A stretch of DNA of 64,000 nucleotides, taken from the NCBI RefSeq assembly GCF_003367705.1, contig NZ_CP031425.1:3286001-3350000 (forward strand). Reading direction: 5' to 3'. Under the pieces are notes generated by a model. It had not been told where the DNA came from. It ran no database searches and saw nothing but the letters and a program-made list of their open reading frames with translations. Positions 48,156 through 56,871 of this stretch are shown here, one piece after another. This DNA is from Microbacterium foliorum. Lineage in GTDB: Bacteria; Actinomycetota; Actinomycetes; Actinomycetales; Microbacteriaceae. A program made the translations under genes and the position numbers. Every line of letters begins with the position of its first letter. Within the stretch, counting starts at the first letter, position 1.

Positions 48156-49081
48156 CAGTCCACCAGCCTCTCGGAGTTGACGAATTTGAAGACGATCGCC
48201 GACACCGTGCCGAGCACGACGAACATGACCAGCGCGGCGGCGATCGAGTAGCCGACGTTGATGTCGTTGCGGAAGTGGTTGAAGATGAACAGGTTCGGCA
48301 GGGTGGTCGAGTCCAGCGGCCCGCCGCCGGTCATCACGAGCGGCAGCTCGAACTGCTGGATCGCGGCGACGAACCCGGTGATCAGCAGGTACAGGATGAT
48401 GTTCTTCATCTGCGGCAGGGTGATGTACGCCGTCTTCTGCCACCAGTTCGCGCCCTCCATCGCCGCCGCCTCGTAGTACTCGGTGGGGATGTCGACCATC
48501 GCGGCGACCATGATGAGCGAGGTCAGCCCCATGCCCAGCCAGATCGCGGGAATGGCGATCGCGAGCAGCGCCCACGCCGGGTCGCCGATCCACGCGATCG
48601 GATCGATGCCGAAGATGCCGAGGAACCAGTTGAGGAGTCCGCCCGAGTAGTCGTACATCAGCACGAAGACGATCGAGGTGATGACCGACGAGATGATCGT
48701 CGGGATGTAGATGCTGACCTTGAGGATGCCGGCGAAGCGGCGCGACACGCTCACGACGAGGCTCGCGAAGAAGAACGCCAGCAGCAGCATGGGCGGCACG
48801 GTCATCGCCACGAACGCGAACCCGCGTCCGACCGACGCCCAGAACAGCGGATCGCTCAGGACGGCGGTGAAGTTGCGGAACCCGACGAACTCCGGGTCCT
48901 TGTAGAAGCTCCAGTTCTGAAAGGAGAGGAATCCGGCGTAGATCGCCGGCCAGACCACGAAGATGCCGAGAAGGGCGACCACCGGCAGGAGGAAGAGGTA
49001 CGCGACCTTCGTGTCACGGTACTTCCTGGCATCCGCGCGGTGTCTCACCGCCCGCCGCTCCGTCGAGACTGCACTGACCAT
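48155..49081 (-). CDS. Carbohydrate ABC transporter permease 1 (MalF type), D-arabinan regulon
   Basis: 308 residues, six helices beginning VAYLFLLPVVALLGIFVVWP, EAA loop TEYYEAAAMEGANWWQKTAY near 200. Separated from the receptor gene by 87 bp containing a strong hairpin, which should lower permease output relative to receptor. Confidence 0.9.
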   Translation of the reverse strand: MVSAVSTERRAVRHRADARKYRDTKVAYLFLLPVVALLGIFVVWPAIYAGFLSFQNWSFYKDPEFVGFRNFTAVLSDPLFWASVGRGFAFVAMTVPPMLLLAFFFASLVVSVSRRFAGILKVSIYIPTIISSVITSIVFVLMYDYSGGLLNWFLGIFGIDPIAWIGDPAWALLAIAIPAIWLGMGLTSLIMVAAMVDIPTEYYEAAAMEGANWWQKTAYITLPQMKNIILYLLITGFVAAIQQFELPLVMTGGGPLDSTTLPNLFIFNHFRNDINVGYSIAAALVMFVVLGTVSAIVFKFVNSERLVD

Positions 49082-49126
49082 CGTTCACTCCACCCGTTCT
49101 GTCGCTGTCCTCGTCCACTGCGTGAG

Positions 49127-49158
49127 TCCGGGGGCCGGCGCGCACGCCGACCCCCGGA
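49127..49158 (-). other. Intercistronic 14-bp hairpin between receptor and permease 1
   Basis: TCCGGGGGTCGGCG and CGCCGGCCCCCGGA (minus strand) pair with one U-G and a 4-nt loop. There is no T-run. Probably partial terminator or 3'-end stabiliser of the receptor message. Confidence 0.65.
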
Positions 49159-49168
49159 ACGGCACGGG

Positions 49169-50536
49169 CTACTGGCTGGGTGCCTTGTCGGCGAGACCCT
49201 CGCGGTCGATGACCGTCTGGATCGCCTTGTCGGCGGTGTCGATCGCGGCATCCGGCGATGCGGAGCCCTTCATGACCGACTCGAAAGCGGTGCCGACCGC
49301 GAGCGACACATCCCACGGGTAGGTGGGCTCGGGGATCGCGTTCGGTGCGATGTCCTCGGTGATGATCGACGACCACGGGGCGTCGGCCGCCGCGGGGTCG
49401 GCGGCGACGGCATCCTGCACGGACTGGCGCACCGGCGCCTTGGTGAACTGCGTGTCGACGAAGAACGGCACGAGGTTCTCGGGATCCCCGGCGATGGCCC
49501 AGGAGAGGAACGTGCCCGCGGCCTCGGCGTTCTTGGTCTTCGCGTCGATGACCCACTTGAAGTTGCCGAGAGTCGTCGAGGTACGGCCGTCGGCGTCGCT
49601 CGAGCTCACCATCGCGCCGATACCCGTCTTGTCGAGCACGTCGGGGTAGTCCGAGCCGATCTCCGACAGCATCCACGAACCTGACACCTTGAAGGCGACC
49701 TTCTGCTCGCCGAAGTCCTTGCCTCCGCCGTAGTCGGCGAGCGGCTGCTTGGGCATGTAGCCCTTGTCCCACAGCGTCTTGTACTGCGCCATCATGTCGC
49801 GGTAGCCGTCGTCGTCGATGTTCGGCCCGGTCCAGTCGTCGTTCAGTGCGGTGTGCCCCGCGAAGTTGTACTGCTGCCCGACGGTCGACCAGGCGAAGGT
49901 CGCGGCGTCCTGCGCGGGTGAGATGCAGTACTGCCCGTCGCCGAGGGTGGGCTGGATCTTGGCGCACGCGTCCAGCAGCTCGTCCCAGGTGGTGGGGCCC
50001 TGGTCGGCATCGACGCCCGCGGCGTCGAGCATGTCCGTGTTCCAGAACAGCACGGCCTGCGGCTCGAGCAGAAGGGGGTACGCGTAGTACGTGCCGTCGA
50101 TCTCCGACACCGGCTTGGCGGCATCCGAGATCTCCGCCAGGGCGTCGTCGGGGACGATGCCGTCGAGCTCGTGCAGCTGTCCGGCGTTCACGGCATCCTG
50201 GATGCTGCCCGGGTGGGTGTAGATGTCGGGCGCCTTGCCCGCCGCCTGCGCGGCCTTCATCTTCTGATCCCACGCGTCACCGGGCACCTGGGTGCCGACG
50301 ACCTTGATCTCGTCCTGGGAGTCGTTGAACTTCTTGATGATGCCCTCGTACCACTCGTTCTCGACCGGCGTGAAGTTGCGGTGCCAGAACTGGATCGTGG
50401 TGACGCCGGCCTCTGCGCCGTCGCCCCCGGCGGACTCGCCCGGGGTTCCGGACCCGCAGCCGGCGAGCATCGCTCCGACGGTGAGAGCACCGACTGCGGC
50501 GACCGCCGCCCTGCGCGTGCGTGGGGTGATTCTCAT
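49169..50536 (-). CDS. Carbohydrate ABC transporter substrate-binding lipoprotein, D-arabinan regulon
   Basis: 455 residues. Signal peptide with lipobox LAGC (Cys about 27). Family-1 binding fold with TTIQFWHRNFTPVENEWYEG, VPGDAWDQKMKAAQAAGKAP and a Trp/Tyr-rich middle suited to sugar stacking. First gene of the operon receptor-permease-permease-GH183 behind the GAAATCGATTTC site at 50652. No ATPase gene is present, so a shared MsiK-type ATPase elsewhere is likely. Confidence 0.9.
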   Translation of the reverse strand: MRITPRTRRAAVAAVGALTVGAMLAGCGSGTPGESAGGDGAEAGVTTIQFWHRNFTPVENEWYEGIIKKFNDSQDEIKVVGTQVPGDAWDQKMKAAQAAGKAPDIYTHPGSIQDAVNAGQLHELDGIVPDDALAEISDAAKPVSEIDGTYYAYPLLLEPQAVLFWNTDMLDAAGVDADQGPTTWDELLDACAKIQPTLGDGQYCISPAQDAATFAWSTVGQQYNFAGHTALNDDWTGPNIDDDGYRDMMAQYKTLWDKGYMPKQPLADYGGGKDFGEQKVAFKVSGSWMLSEIGSDYPDVLDKTGIGAMVSSSDADGRTSTTLGNFKWVIDAKTKNAEAAGTFLSWAIAGDPENLVPFFVDTQFTKAPVRQSVQDAVAADPAAADAPWSSIITEDIAPNAIPEPTYPWDVSLAVGTAFESVMKGSASPDAAIDTADKAIQTVIDREGLADKAPSQ

Positions 50537-50651
50537 GGTTCCTCCTCAGGAACGGACTCCTCATCGAGTCGCTGCTGTGTGTCCGGCTGTCGCCGGCGGG
50601 CTCCGGCCGAACCTGACGATCATCGGTGACCGGGTATGCGCCAGAGTAGGC

Positions 50652-50663
50652 GAAATCGATTTC
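50652..50663. promoter_or_regulatory. D-arabinan LacI operator 3 (importer promoter)
   Basis: Perfect GAAATCGATTTC. On the minus strand a TACTCT -10 box (50648-50643) follows after 3 bp, the same geometry as at GH116. The receptor start is 116 bp downstream. Confidence 0.8.
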
Positions 50664-50702
50664 ATGCGCAAGCGAATCCGCAGGCGATCTCGTGGAGCAT
50701 CC

Positions 50703-51893
50703 TCAGTCGACGCGGTCCAGATCGGCCGAGAACCAGAACACGTTGTACGGCCCCCACAGCGAGAGGGTGAAGTGGATGCGACGCCCGTCCTCGGTGACGT
50801 ACCGCGGATTCAGGTAGGGCGAGTACAGCCCCTCGTAGTCGCCGCCGGACACCAGCTCCAGCGGCTCGCCCCACGGCCCCCAGGGCGTGATGCCCTCGCG
50901 GATGTAGGCATTCCCGGCATCCGAATACGTCATGATCCACCGCTCCAGATAGGTCGACCACATCACCGAGAGCTCGCCGATCGTGCCCTCGACGACGGTC
51001 TCAGCGTCGTCCATGTCGGAACTCCACCGAGGCGTCTCCCCATCCGTGCCGGCGAAGTACGAGTACGCGGACTGGTCCTCGACCGCATCCTCCGTGGCTT
51101 CCACGCGCATCAGCTGCACGCTGCCGAAACGTCCCGACGGGATGGACCAGAAGTAGATCCAGTCGGTGCCGCCCTCGCTCACCCGCGCGGTCGCCACCTG
51201 CACGAAGTTCGAGTCTCCCGGCCACTCGACACCCTCGACGGGCTGCCAGCTCTCGCCGCCGTCCCGCGAGACGATGAGCGCCGCGTGGTTGGCATCCCAG
51301 GCCCCCGGCTCGCCCCAGAACCGCACCGACATGTACGACACGTACATCGTCTCGCCGACCGTGAAGCCGTACGTGGGGATCTTCGTCACCTCGCCGTCGG
51401 CGCCGTTCGCGTCGTGATCGCCCTCCACGAGTGCGGCGGCGAGGCCGATGTCGTCTTCCACCCAGCCCTCGAAGTCGATGCCGTCGGAGGGGTCGTCGTC
51501 GGTGGTCCATGCGGCGACGTTCGATCGCCAGAATCCGCCCTGACCGCCGATCGACTCGGGATCCCGCTCGCCGAACGTGTCGCCGAAGAGGAAGAACGTG
51601 CGGTCGCCGAGGTTCACCATCGAGCCGAGATCCGTGCCGGCGACCGCGACCGCGGCGGTGTCGTTCATGGCGTCGGGGCCGGTGAGCTGCGCGATCTCGG
51701 TGAGGTTCGACACCCCCTTCAGCACGAAGGGACGGTCGGGATCCGGGTCGATGCTCACCGCCTGCTCCCCTCCCCCGGCACCGGCGCATCCGGTGAGGAC
51801 GAGGACGGCCGCGAAGGATGCCGCGGCGAGACGGCGTCGGCGCGTACGGGCGGTCGGGCGGGTGGAGACGGGGGTCGGTGCGACACTGTGCAT
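50703..51893 (-). CDS. DUF4185 (GH183) endo-D-arabinanase, lipoprotein
   Basis: 396 residues. Arg-rich N-region (RTRRRRLAAASF) and lipobox LTGC (Cys about 36) anchor it outside the membrane. DUF4185 domain follows: GDRTFFLFGDTFGERDPESI near the entry of the fold (FGDT holds a conserved acidic residue also seen in the interrupted paralogue), IVSRDGGESWQPV and GLYSPYLNPRYV. GH183 enzymes are endo-alpha-D-arabinanases acting on mycobacterial arabinan. Intact, in contrast to the neighbour at 46093. Own operator at 51933. It differs strongly from that paralogue, so the two are not recent duplicates. Confidence 0.85.
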   Translation of the reverse strand: MHSVAPTPVSTRPTARTRRRRLAAASFAAVLVLTGCAGAGGGEQAVSIDPDPDRPFVLKGVSNLTEIAQLTGPDAMNDTAAVAVAGTDLGSMVNLGDRTFFLFGDTFGERDPESIGGQGGFWRSNVAAWTTDDDPSDGIDFEGWVEDDIGLAAALVEGDHDANGADGEVTKIPTYGFTVGETMYVSYMSVRFWGEPGAWDANHAALIVSRDGGESWQPVEGVEWPGDSNFVQVATARVSEGGTDWIYFWSIPSGRFGSVQLMRVEATEDAVEDQSAYSYFAGTDGETPRWSSDMDDAETVVEGTIGELSVMWSTYLERWIMTYSDAGNAYIREGITPWGPWGEPLELVSGGDYEGLYSPYLNPRYVTEDGRRIHFTLSLWGPYNVFWFSADLDRVD

Positions 51894-51932
51894 GATCCTC
51901 CTCGATCAGCGTTGCTGTGCACCGAACCTAGC

Positions 51933-51944
51933 GAAATCGATTTC
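51933..51944. promoter_or_regulatory. D-arabinan LacI operator 4 (GH183 lipoprotein promoter)
   Basis: Perfect GAAATCGATTTC, followed on the minus strand 2 bp later by -10 box TAGGTT (51930-51925) and 31 bp further by the start codon at 51893. Confidence 0.8.
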
Positions 51945-52005
51945 AGAAAACCAGCCCTCGCGCGGGGATCGGTCCGCCGGCGACCCCGCCGTCGGAACGC
52001 CCGTG

Positions 52006-53703
52006 TCAGTCGTCGAGCATCCGATCGCGCACCTGACGACGCAGCACCTTGCCGATGAGCGACCGTGGCAGCTCGTCGACCGCGACCACGCGCTTGGGCA
52101 CCTTGTAGGGGGTGAGCCTGGTGCGGCAGAAGTCGCGCAGCGCCCCCGCATCGAGCGTCGCGCCGTCGCGCAGCACCACGGCGGCGGCCACCTCCTCGCC
52201 CCCGCTCGCGCGGGGCAGGCCGACCACCGCTGCGGCGACCACATCGGGGTGCGCCTCGAGTGCATCCTCGACCTCGGTGGGCGAGACATTGAAGCCGCCG
52301 GTGATGATGAGCTCCTTGAGGCGGTCGACGATCGTGACGAACCCGTCGACCGAGACCTCGGCGATGTCACCGGTGCGCAGCCATCCGTCGGCGAGCAGCA
52401 CATCGGCGGTGTCGCCGGGACGCCGCCAGTACCCCTGGAAGACCTGGGGACCGCGCAGCAGCAGCTCGCCGCGTTCGCCCGCAGGCATGTCGATGTCGGT
52501 GTCGGCGGGATCGACGATGCGGATCTCGGTGCTGGGGAACGGCACCCCGACGGTGCCGGGGCGCCGGCTGGGGCCGATCGGATTGCCGAGTGCGACGGGC
52601 GAGCTCTCGGTCATGCCGTAGCCCTCGACCAGGAGTCCGCCGGTCGCCTCCTCCCATTTCTGCACCGTCGCCACCGGCAGGCTCATCGCCCCGGAGATCG
52701 CGAATCGCACCGTCGACAGGTCGATCGTGCCGCGCGCTGCGGCACGGGCGAGCTGGTCGTAGATCGGCGGCACGGCGGGCAGGAACGTCGGCGGACTCGT
52801 GCGCGCCGCCTTCGTGACGAGCCCGAGGTCGAACGTCGGGAAGAGCACCAGCTTCGCCCCGATGCTCATGGCGAAGGTCAGGCAGAGCGTCATGCCGTAG
52901 GCGTGGAACAGCGGCAGCACCCCGTAGAAGGTCTCTTCACCGTCGACCAGGCCCGGCACCCACGCGCGTCCCTGCATCGCGTTCGCCCGCAGGTTCGCGT
53001 GCGTGAGGATCGCTCCCTTGGGGATGCCGGTCGTGCCGCTGGTGTACTGCAGCAGCGCCGTGTCATCGAGGGTGGGACCGTCGATTTTGCGGGAGAGCGG
53101 TCGGTGGTCGACCAGCTTCTTCCAGGCGAGCGCCCTTCGCGTCTTCGGGGTGGCGGTGAGCTTGGCGCGGGCGGCGCGCGCCTTCGGGATCGGCAGCCTC
53201 AGCAGCATGCGCTGCGCGGCGGGCATGGCCTCGGTCAGGTCGACGCTGACGATGTGCTCGACCCGCAGGTCCGACGGGAATTCGGCGATCGTGTCGACGG
53301 TCTTGTCCCAGACGATCGCCACCTTGGCGCCGTGGTCCTCGAACTGGTGGCGCAGCTCCCGCGCGGTGTACAGCGGATTGTGCTCGACGACCACCGCGCC
53401 GAGTCGCAGCGCGGCGTAGAACGCGACGACGTGCTGCGGGCAGTTGGGCAGCACCAGCGCGACACGGTCGCCTCGGCTCACCCCCAGGCGCTTCAGCCCC
53501 TCGGCCGCGCGCAGGATCTGATCTCCGAGCTCCCGATAGGTGGTGACCGCGCCGAAGAACTCCAGGGCCGGCCGCCGACCGTACGTCGCGACGCTCGCCG
53601 AGATCATCTCGGACAGCGTCTGCGTCGGTGCGTCGATCTCGGCGGGCACACCCTCCGCATACGAGTCGAGCCAGGGCCGGGAGTCATGCGGGTTCGCGGG
53701 CAT
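52006..53703 (-). CDS. Long-chain acyl-CoA ligase / AMP-binding enzyme (FadD type)
   Basis: 565 residues. Activates a carboxylic acid with ATP and CoA. ANL-family motifs: P-loop LLQYTSGTTGIPKGAILTH (about 213), VEGYGMTESSPVA (about 360), GWLRTGDIAEV and the hinge DRLKELIITGGFNVSP, with the catalytic Lys in RSLIGKVLRR. The substrate is probably a medium or long chain fatty acid, but ANL specificity is not readable by eye. ATG 53703 with GGGGAGG upstream. Its start is 34 bp from the stop of the DapA-like gene on the same strand, so it may be the last gene of that operon. Confidence 0.9.
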   Translation of the reverse strand: MPANPHDSRPWLDSYAEGVPAEIDAPTQTLSEMISASVATYGRRPALEFFGAVTTYRELGDQILRAAEGLKRLGVSRGDRVALVLPNCPQHVVAFYAALRLGAVVVEHNPLYTARELRHQFEDHGAKVAIVWDKTVDTIAEFPSDLRVEHIVSVDLTEAMPAAQRMLLRLPIPKARAARAKLTATPKTRRALAWKKLVDHRPLSRKIDGPTLDDTALLQYTSGTTGIPKGAILTHANLRANAMQGRAWVPGLVDGEETFYGVLPLFHAYGMTLCLTFAMSIGAKLVLFPTFDLGLVTKAARTSPPTFLPAVPPIYDQLARAAARGTIDLSTVRFAISGAMSLPVATVQKWEEATGGLLVEGYGMTESSPVALGNPIGPSRRPGTVGVPFPSTEIRIVDPADTDIDMPAGERGELLLRGPQVFQGYWRRPGDTADVLLADGWLRTGDIAEVSVDGFVTIVDRLKELIITGGFNVSPTEVEDALEAHPDVVAAAVVGLPRASGGEEVAAAVVLRDGATLDAGALRDFCRTRLTPYKVPKRVVAVDELPRSLIGKVLRRQVRDRMLDD

Positions 53704-53737
53704 GGATCCATCCTCCCCGAACCGGCTGTGAGAATCG

Positions 53738-54607
53738 CTACCGGTTCGCGGCGACCACCTCGGCGACGGCGGTGCGCTCGTCGTCCGACGGCTCGGCGAT
53801 CGCCATGCGGCAGTGCGTGTCGACCACGTCGAGCACGCGGTACGCCTCCTTCATGCGGGCCATGTCCCCGCCGATCAGCGACACGACGTCGTCGACGGCG
53901 GCCTGGGCCGCGGCGATCGCGCCGGCATCGCCCGAGCGACCGGCATCCGCGAGAGCGCGGAACGGCTTCGGGGTGACCGACGAGACACCCGAGACGACGC
54001 CCTGCGCGCCCACCTGCACCGCAGCGATCAGGTCGCGGTCGGCACCGGTGTAGAGGTCGAAGTCGGCGGGAACCACGGCGCGGTACGCGGCGATCTCGTC
54101 GAGCGACAGCTCGCTGAGCTTCGCTCCCACCACGTTCGGCAGCGCCGAGAGTCGCACGAGCAGATCGGGCGAGACGGTGTTGCCGCTGCGCGCGGGGTAG
54201 ATGTAGACGTAGAGGCGCCCGTCGCCGACGGCATCCGACACCGCTCGGTAGTAATCGAAGATCGCGTCTTCGGTCGACTTCAGGTAGTACGGGGTGAGCG
54301 CGGCGAACTCCGTCGCGCCGAGTCCCTTGGCGATCTCGACGAGACGCACGGCCTCGAAGGTGCTGGGCTGGCCGACGTGCACGATCACGCGCATCTTGTC
54401 GGCGAGCTCCTCGACGGCCGCACCCACGAGCGCGGTGAACTCCGCGACGTCGACGGCGGGGAACTCCCCCGTGGTGCCGAGCACGAACGCGCCCTCGTTG
54501 CCCGACTGCCCGACGAAGCGGAAGATCGCACGCGAGCCTTCCAGGTCGAGGCTGCCGTCGCGGTGGAACGCCGTGGGAACGGCGGTCACGATGTCGTAGC
54601 GGGTCAC
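53738..54607 (-). CDS. Dihydrodipicolinate synthase (DapA/NAL)-family lyase or aldolase
   Basis: 289 residues, TIM barrel. Schiff-base Lys in NVVGAKLSELS (about 162), catalytic Tyr in YIYPARSGNT (about 134), and the GTTGEFP loop near 45. True lysine-pathway DapA is usually elsewhere; linkage to a Tct transporter points to a catabolic member (sugar-acid or keto-acid lyase/dehydratase). GTG 54607 overlaps the TctA stop (GTGA), so its substrate may be what the transporter imports (inference). Confidence 0.85.
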   Translation of the reverse strand: MTRYDIVTAVPTAFHRDGSLDLEGSRAIFRFVGQSGNEGAFVLGTTGEFPAVDVAEFTALVGAAVEELADKMRVIVHVGQPSTFEAVRLVEIAKGLGATEFAALTPYYLKSTEDAIFDYYRAVSDAVGDGRLYVYIYPARSGNTVSPDLLVRLSALPNVVGAKLSELSLDEIAAYRAVVPADFDLYTGADRDLIAAVQVGAQGVVSGVSSVTPKPFRALADAGRSGDAGAIAAAQAAVDDVVSLIGGDMARMKEAYRVLDVVDTHCRMAIAEPSDDERTAVAEVVAANR

Positions 54608-56259
54608 TTCTCGTTCTCCTTGGAGTTCTTGCGCGCCCTGCGGCTCGCACGGGATGAGGTGTCGACGTTGCGGACGGTCGAGGTGAGCAGGTCGGGGTCC
54701 GCGGCGAGCTCGCCATGGGCCTTCTCGATCTGCTCGACCGTCGATGCGGAGAGGATCGAGTCCTCGAGCGACGCGCGCTCACCGCGCGGCGAGCGCGCGG
54801 CACGGATCGCGGGCATCACGATCGAGAGCACGGCGAGCGCGAGCAGCACGAGCGCGATCGGGCTGACGACCTCGAAGAACGGACGCGTCGGCAGGATCGC
54901 CAGGGTCCTGGCCAGGTTCTCCTCGGCCAGCGGGCCGAGCAGCAGACCGAGCACGATGGGCCCGGCCGGCACCTGCATCCGCTTCAGCATCACCCCGATG
55001 ACGCCGAACACGAGCATCGTGACGACGGTCGACAGGCTGTTCGAGGTGGCGTACGTGCCGATGATGCAGAAGATCAGGATGCCGCTCCACAGGTACGGCT
55101 GGGGCACGTCGAGCAGCTTCACCATGCCCTTCATGCGCACGAGGCTCAGGGCGAGCGACAGCAGCGTCGCGACGAGCATGATCCCGACGATCGAGACCAC
55201 CAGGTCGGGACGGTTGGTGAACAGCGTCGGACCGGGCGTGATGCCCCAGATGATCATCGAGCCGATCATCACGGCCATCACCGAGTCCCCGGGGATGCCG
55301 AGGGCCATCGTGGTCGTGAGCGACCCGCCGAGTGTGGCGCTGGAGGCCGTGTCGGAGGCGGCGACGCCCTCGATCGATCCTTTGCCGAACATCTCCGGGT
55401 GCTTCGACACCTTGCGTGCGCGCTCCCAGCCGATGAGCCCGGCGATGTCGCCGCCGGCGGCGGGGATCAGTCCGACGCCGAGGCCGACGGCACCGCCGAC
55501 CGCGGTCGCACGGCCGCTCTGCTTCAGCTCCGAGCGGTTCGGCCACCAGCGGCCGAGGCTCGAGATCGGGCGCACGTTGCTCGTGCGATGGGTGAGCAGC
55601 TGGTCGAACAGCTCGGCGATGCCGAACAGGCCGATGATCACCGCGATGAAGTTGACGCCCTCGACGAGTTCCAGCACACCGAACGTGAAACGCTGGTCGG
55701 CGGTCGCGGCGTAGGTGCCGACGGTACCGAGCATGAGGCCGAAGAGACCGGCGAGGATGCCCTTGAGCATCGACTTCGACGAGATGCCGATCATGATCGA
55801 GATGCCGAAGACGACCAGCGCGAAGAGCTCGGGCGATTTGAAGTAGTCGCGGGCGAAGCTCGCGATCGGCACCGCGGCGACGGCGAAGAGCACGAGCGAG
55901 GCGAGGATGCCGACGGCCGAGACGAGCGCCGAGATCGTCAGCGCGAGGCCCGCCCTGCCCTGCTTGGCCATCGGATAGCCGTCGAGTGTCGTGGCGATCG
56001 ACGCCGGGGTGCCGGGGGTGTTGATGAGGATCGACGGCACCCGGTCGCCGAAATTCGCGGCGACGTAGATCGTGAGCAGCACGGCGAGGCCCTGGACGGG
56101 CTCGAGGGTCATCGTGAAGCCGGCGGCGAGGGCGACGGCCATGGTCGCCGTGATGCCGGGGAAGGCGCCGACCATGAAGCCGAGCAGGAGCCCCACGAGC
56201 ATGTAGAGCAGGATCGAGATGTCGAGGAGCGAGTTCAGCCCCTCCATGAGCGCGTTCAC
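54604..56259 (-). CDS. Tripartite tricarboxylate transporter large permease (TctA family)
   Basis: 551 residues, about 12 helices. TctA signatures LLLGFMVGAFPGITATMAVA and GIPGDSVMAVMIGSMI with TPGTPASIATTLDGYP. Secondary active uptake of di- or tricarboxylates together with TctB and the TctC receptor. A hydrophilic C-terminal ~70 residues extends past the last helix. GTG start 56259 overlaps the TctB stop. Confidence 0.92.
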   Translation of the reverse strand: MNALMEGLNSLLDISILLYMLVGLLLGFMVGAFPGITATMAVALAAGFTMTLEPVQGLAVLLTIYVAANFGDRVPSILINTPGTPASIATTLDGYPMAKQGRAGLALTISALVSAVGILASLVLFAVAAVPIASFARDYFKSPELFALVVFGISIMIGISSKSMLKGILAGLFGLMLGTVGTYAATADQRFTFGVLELVEGVNFIAVIIGLFGIAELFDQLLTHRTSNVRPISSLGRWWPNRSELKQSGRATAVGGAVGLGVGLIPAAGGDIAGLIGWERARKVSKHPEMFGKGSIEGVAASDTASSATLGGSLTTTMALGIPGDSVMAVMIGSMIIWGITPGPTLFTNRPDLVVSIVGIMLVATLLSLALSLVRMKGMVKLLDVPQPYLWSGILIFCIIGTYATSNSLSTVVTMLVFGVIGVMLKRMQVPAGPIVLGLLLGPLAEENLARTLAILPTRPFFEVVSPIALVLLALAVLSIVMPAIRAARSPRGERASLEDSILSASTVEQIEKAHGELAADPDLLTSTVRNVDTSSRASRRARKNSKENEK

Positions 56260-56792
56260 AGCGGGATCCTCAGGAGCATGCCGAACACGACGTAGACGAA
56301 CGCCGTGACGGAGACGGAGTAGATGATGAGGCTCAGCCAGCGGCGGTGGCCGTAGAGGAGCATGAGCGCGGCCATCAGCAGCGCGGCGGCGACCGGGAAG
56401 ACCTCGATGCGATAGCCGAACAGGATGACGGTTCCGAGCGACCAGACGGCGATGAAGACGCCGGCGATCGCCAGGGTGGCGATGACGCGGAGCATCCCTC
56501 CGCGCTGGATACGGTCGAGGTCCTCGCGACCGGGGGCAGGGCGCGCGAGCGCCATCGCGAGCACGGCGAGGGCGATGACCACGGCAGTGACCGCGATGAC
56601 CGTCGGCCAGAAGCGGGCGTCGATCTGACCGGGTGCGGCCTCGCGGCGCAGCGGGATCTGCGTGGAGAGGAAGAGGTACCCGGCGCTGAACGCGAGGGCG
56701 ACGACCCCGAAGACGATCTCGAGCGGCCGGGACGCGGGGGCGCCCTGATGCTCGTCCGGCACGGCCGGGCTCGTGACGTCGGCGTGAGACAT
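56256..56792 (-). CDS. Tripartite tricarboxylate transporter small subunit (TctB family)
   Basis: 178 residues, four helices, opening LEIVFGVVALAFSAGYLFLS. Partner of TctA, which overlaps it by 4 bp. Separated from tctC by 79 bp with a hairpin. Confidence 0.88.
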   Translation of the reverse strand: MSHADVTSPAVPDEHQGAPASRPLEIVFGVVALAFSAGYLFLSTQIPLRREAAPGQIDARFWPTVIAVTAVVIALAVLAMALARPAPGREDLDRIQRGGMLRVIATLAIAGVFIAVWSLGTVILFGYRIEVFPVAAALLMAALMLLYGHRRWLSLIIYSVSVTAFVYVVFGMLLRIPL

Positions 56793-56830
56793 GATGCTCC
56801 TTCCCTGGTTCGACCTGCGGCGGGGGTGAT

Positions 56831-56858
56831 GCGGGGCCGGAGATGAGCCCGGCCCCGC
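56831..56858 (-). other. Intercistronic 10-bp hairpin between tctC and tctB
   Basis: GCGGGGCCGG and CCGGCCCCGC with an 8-nt loop. Same placement, after the receptor gene and before the membrane genes, as the hairpin at 49127. Likely sets receptor excess. Confidence 0.65.
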
Positions 56859-56871
56859 GTTCCCGGGCCGG

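Noticed and set aside
53738..54607. Lysine-biosynthetic dapA
   Set aside because: It overlaps tctA in a GntR-controlled uptake operon, with no lysine genes around, so a catabolic family member is more likely.
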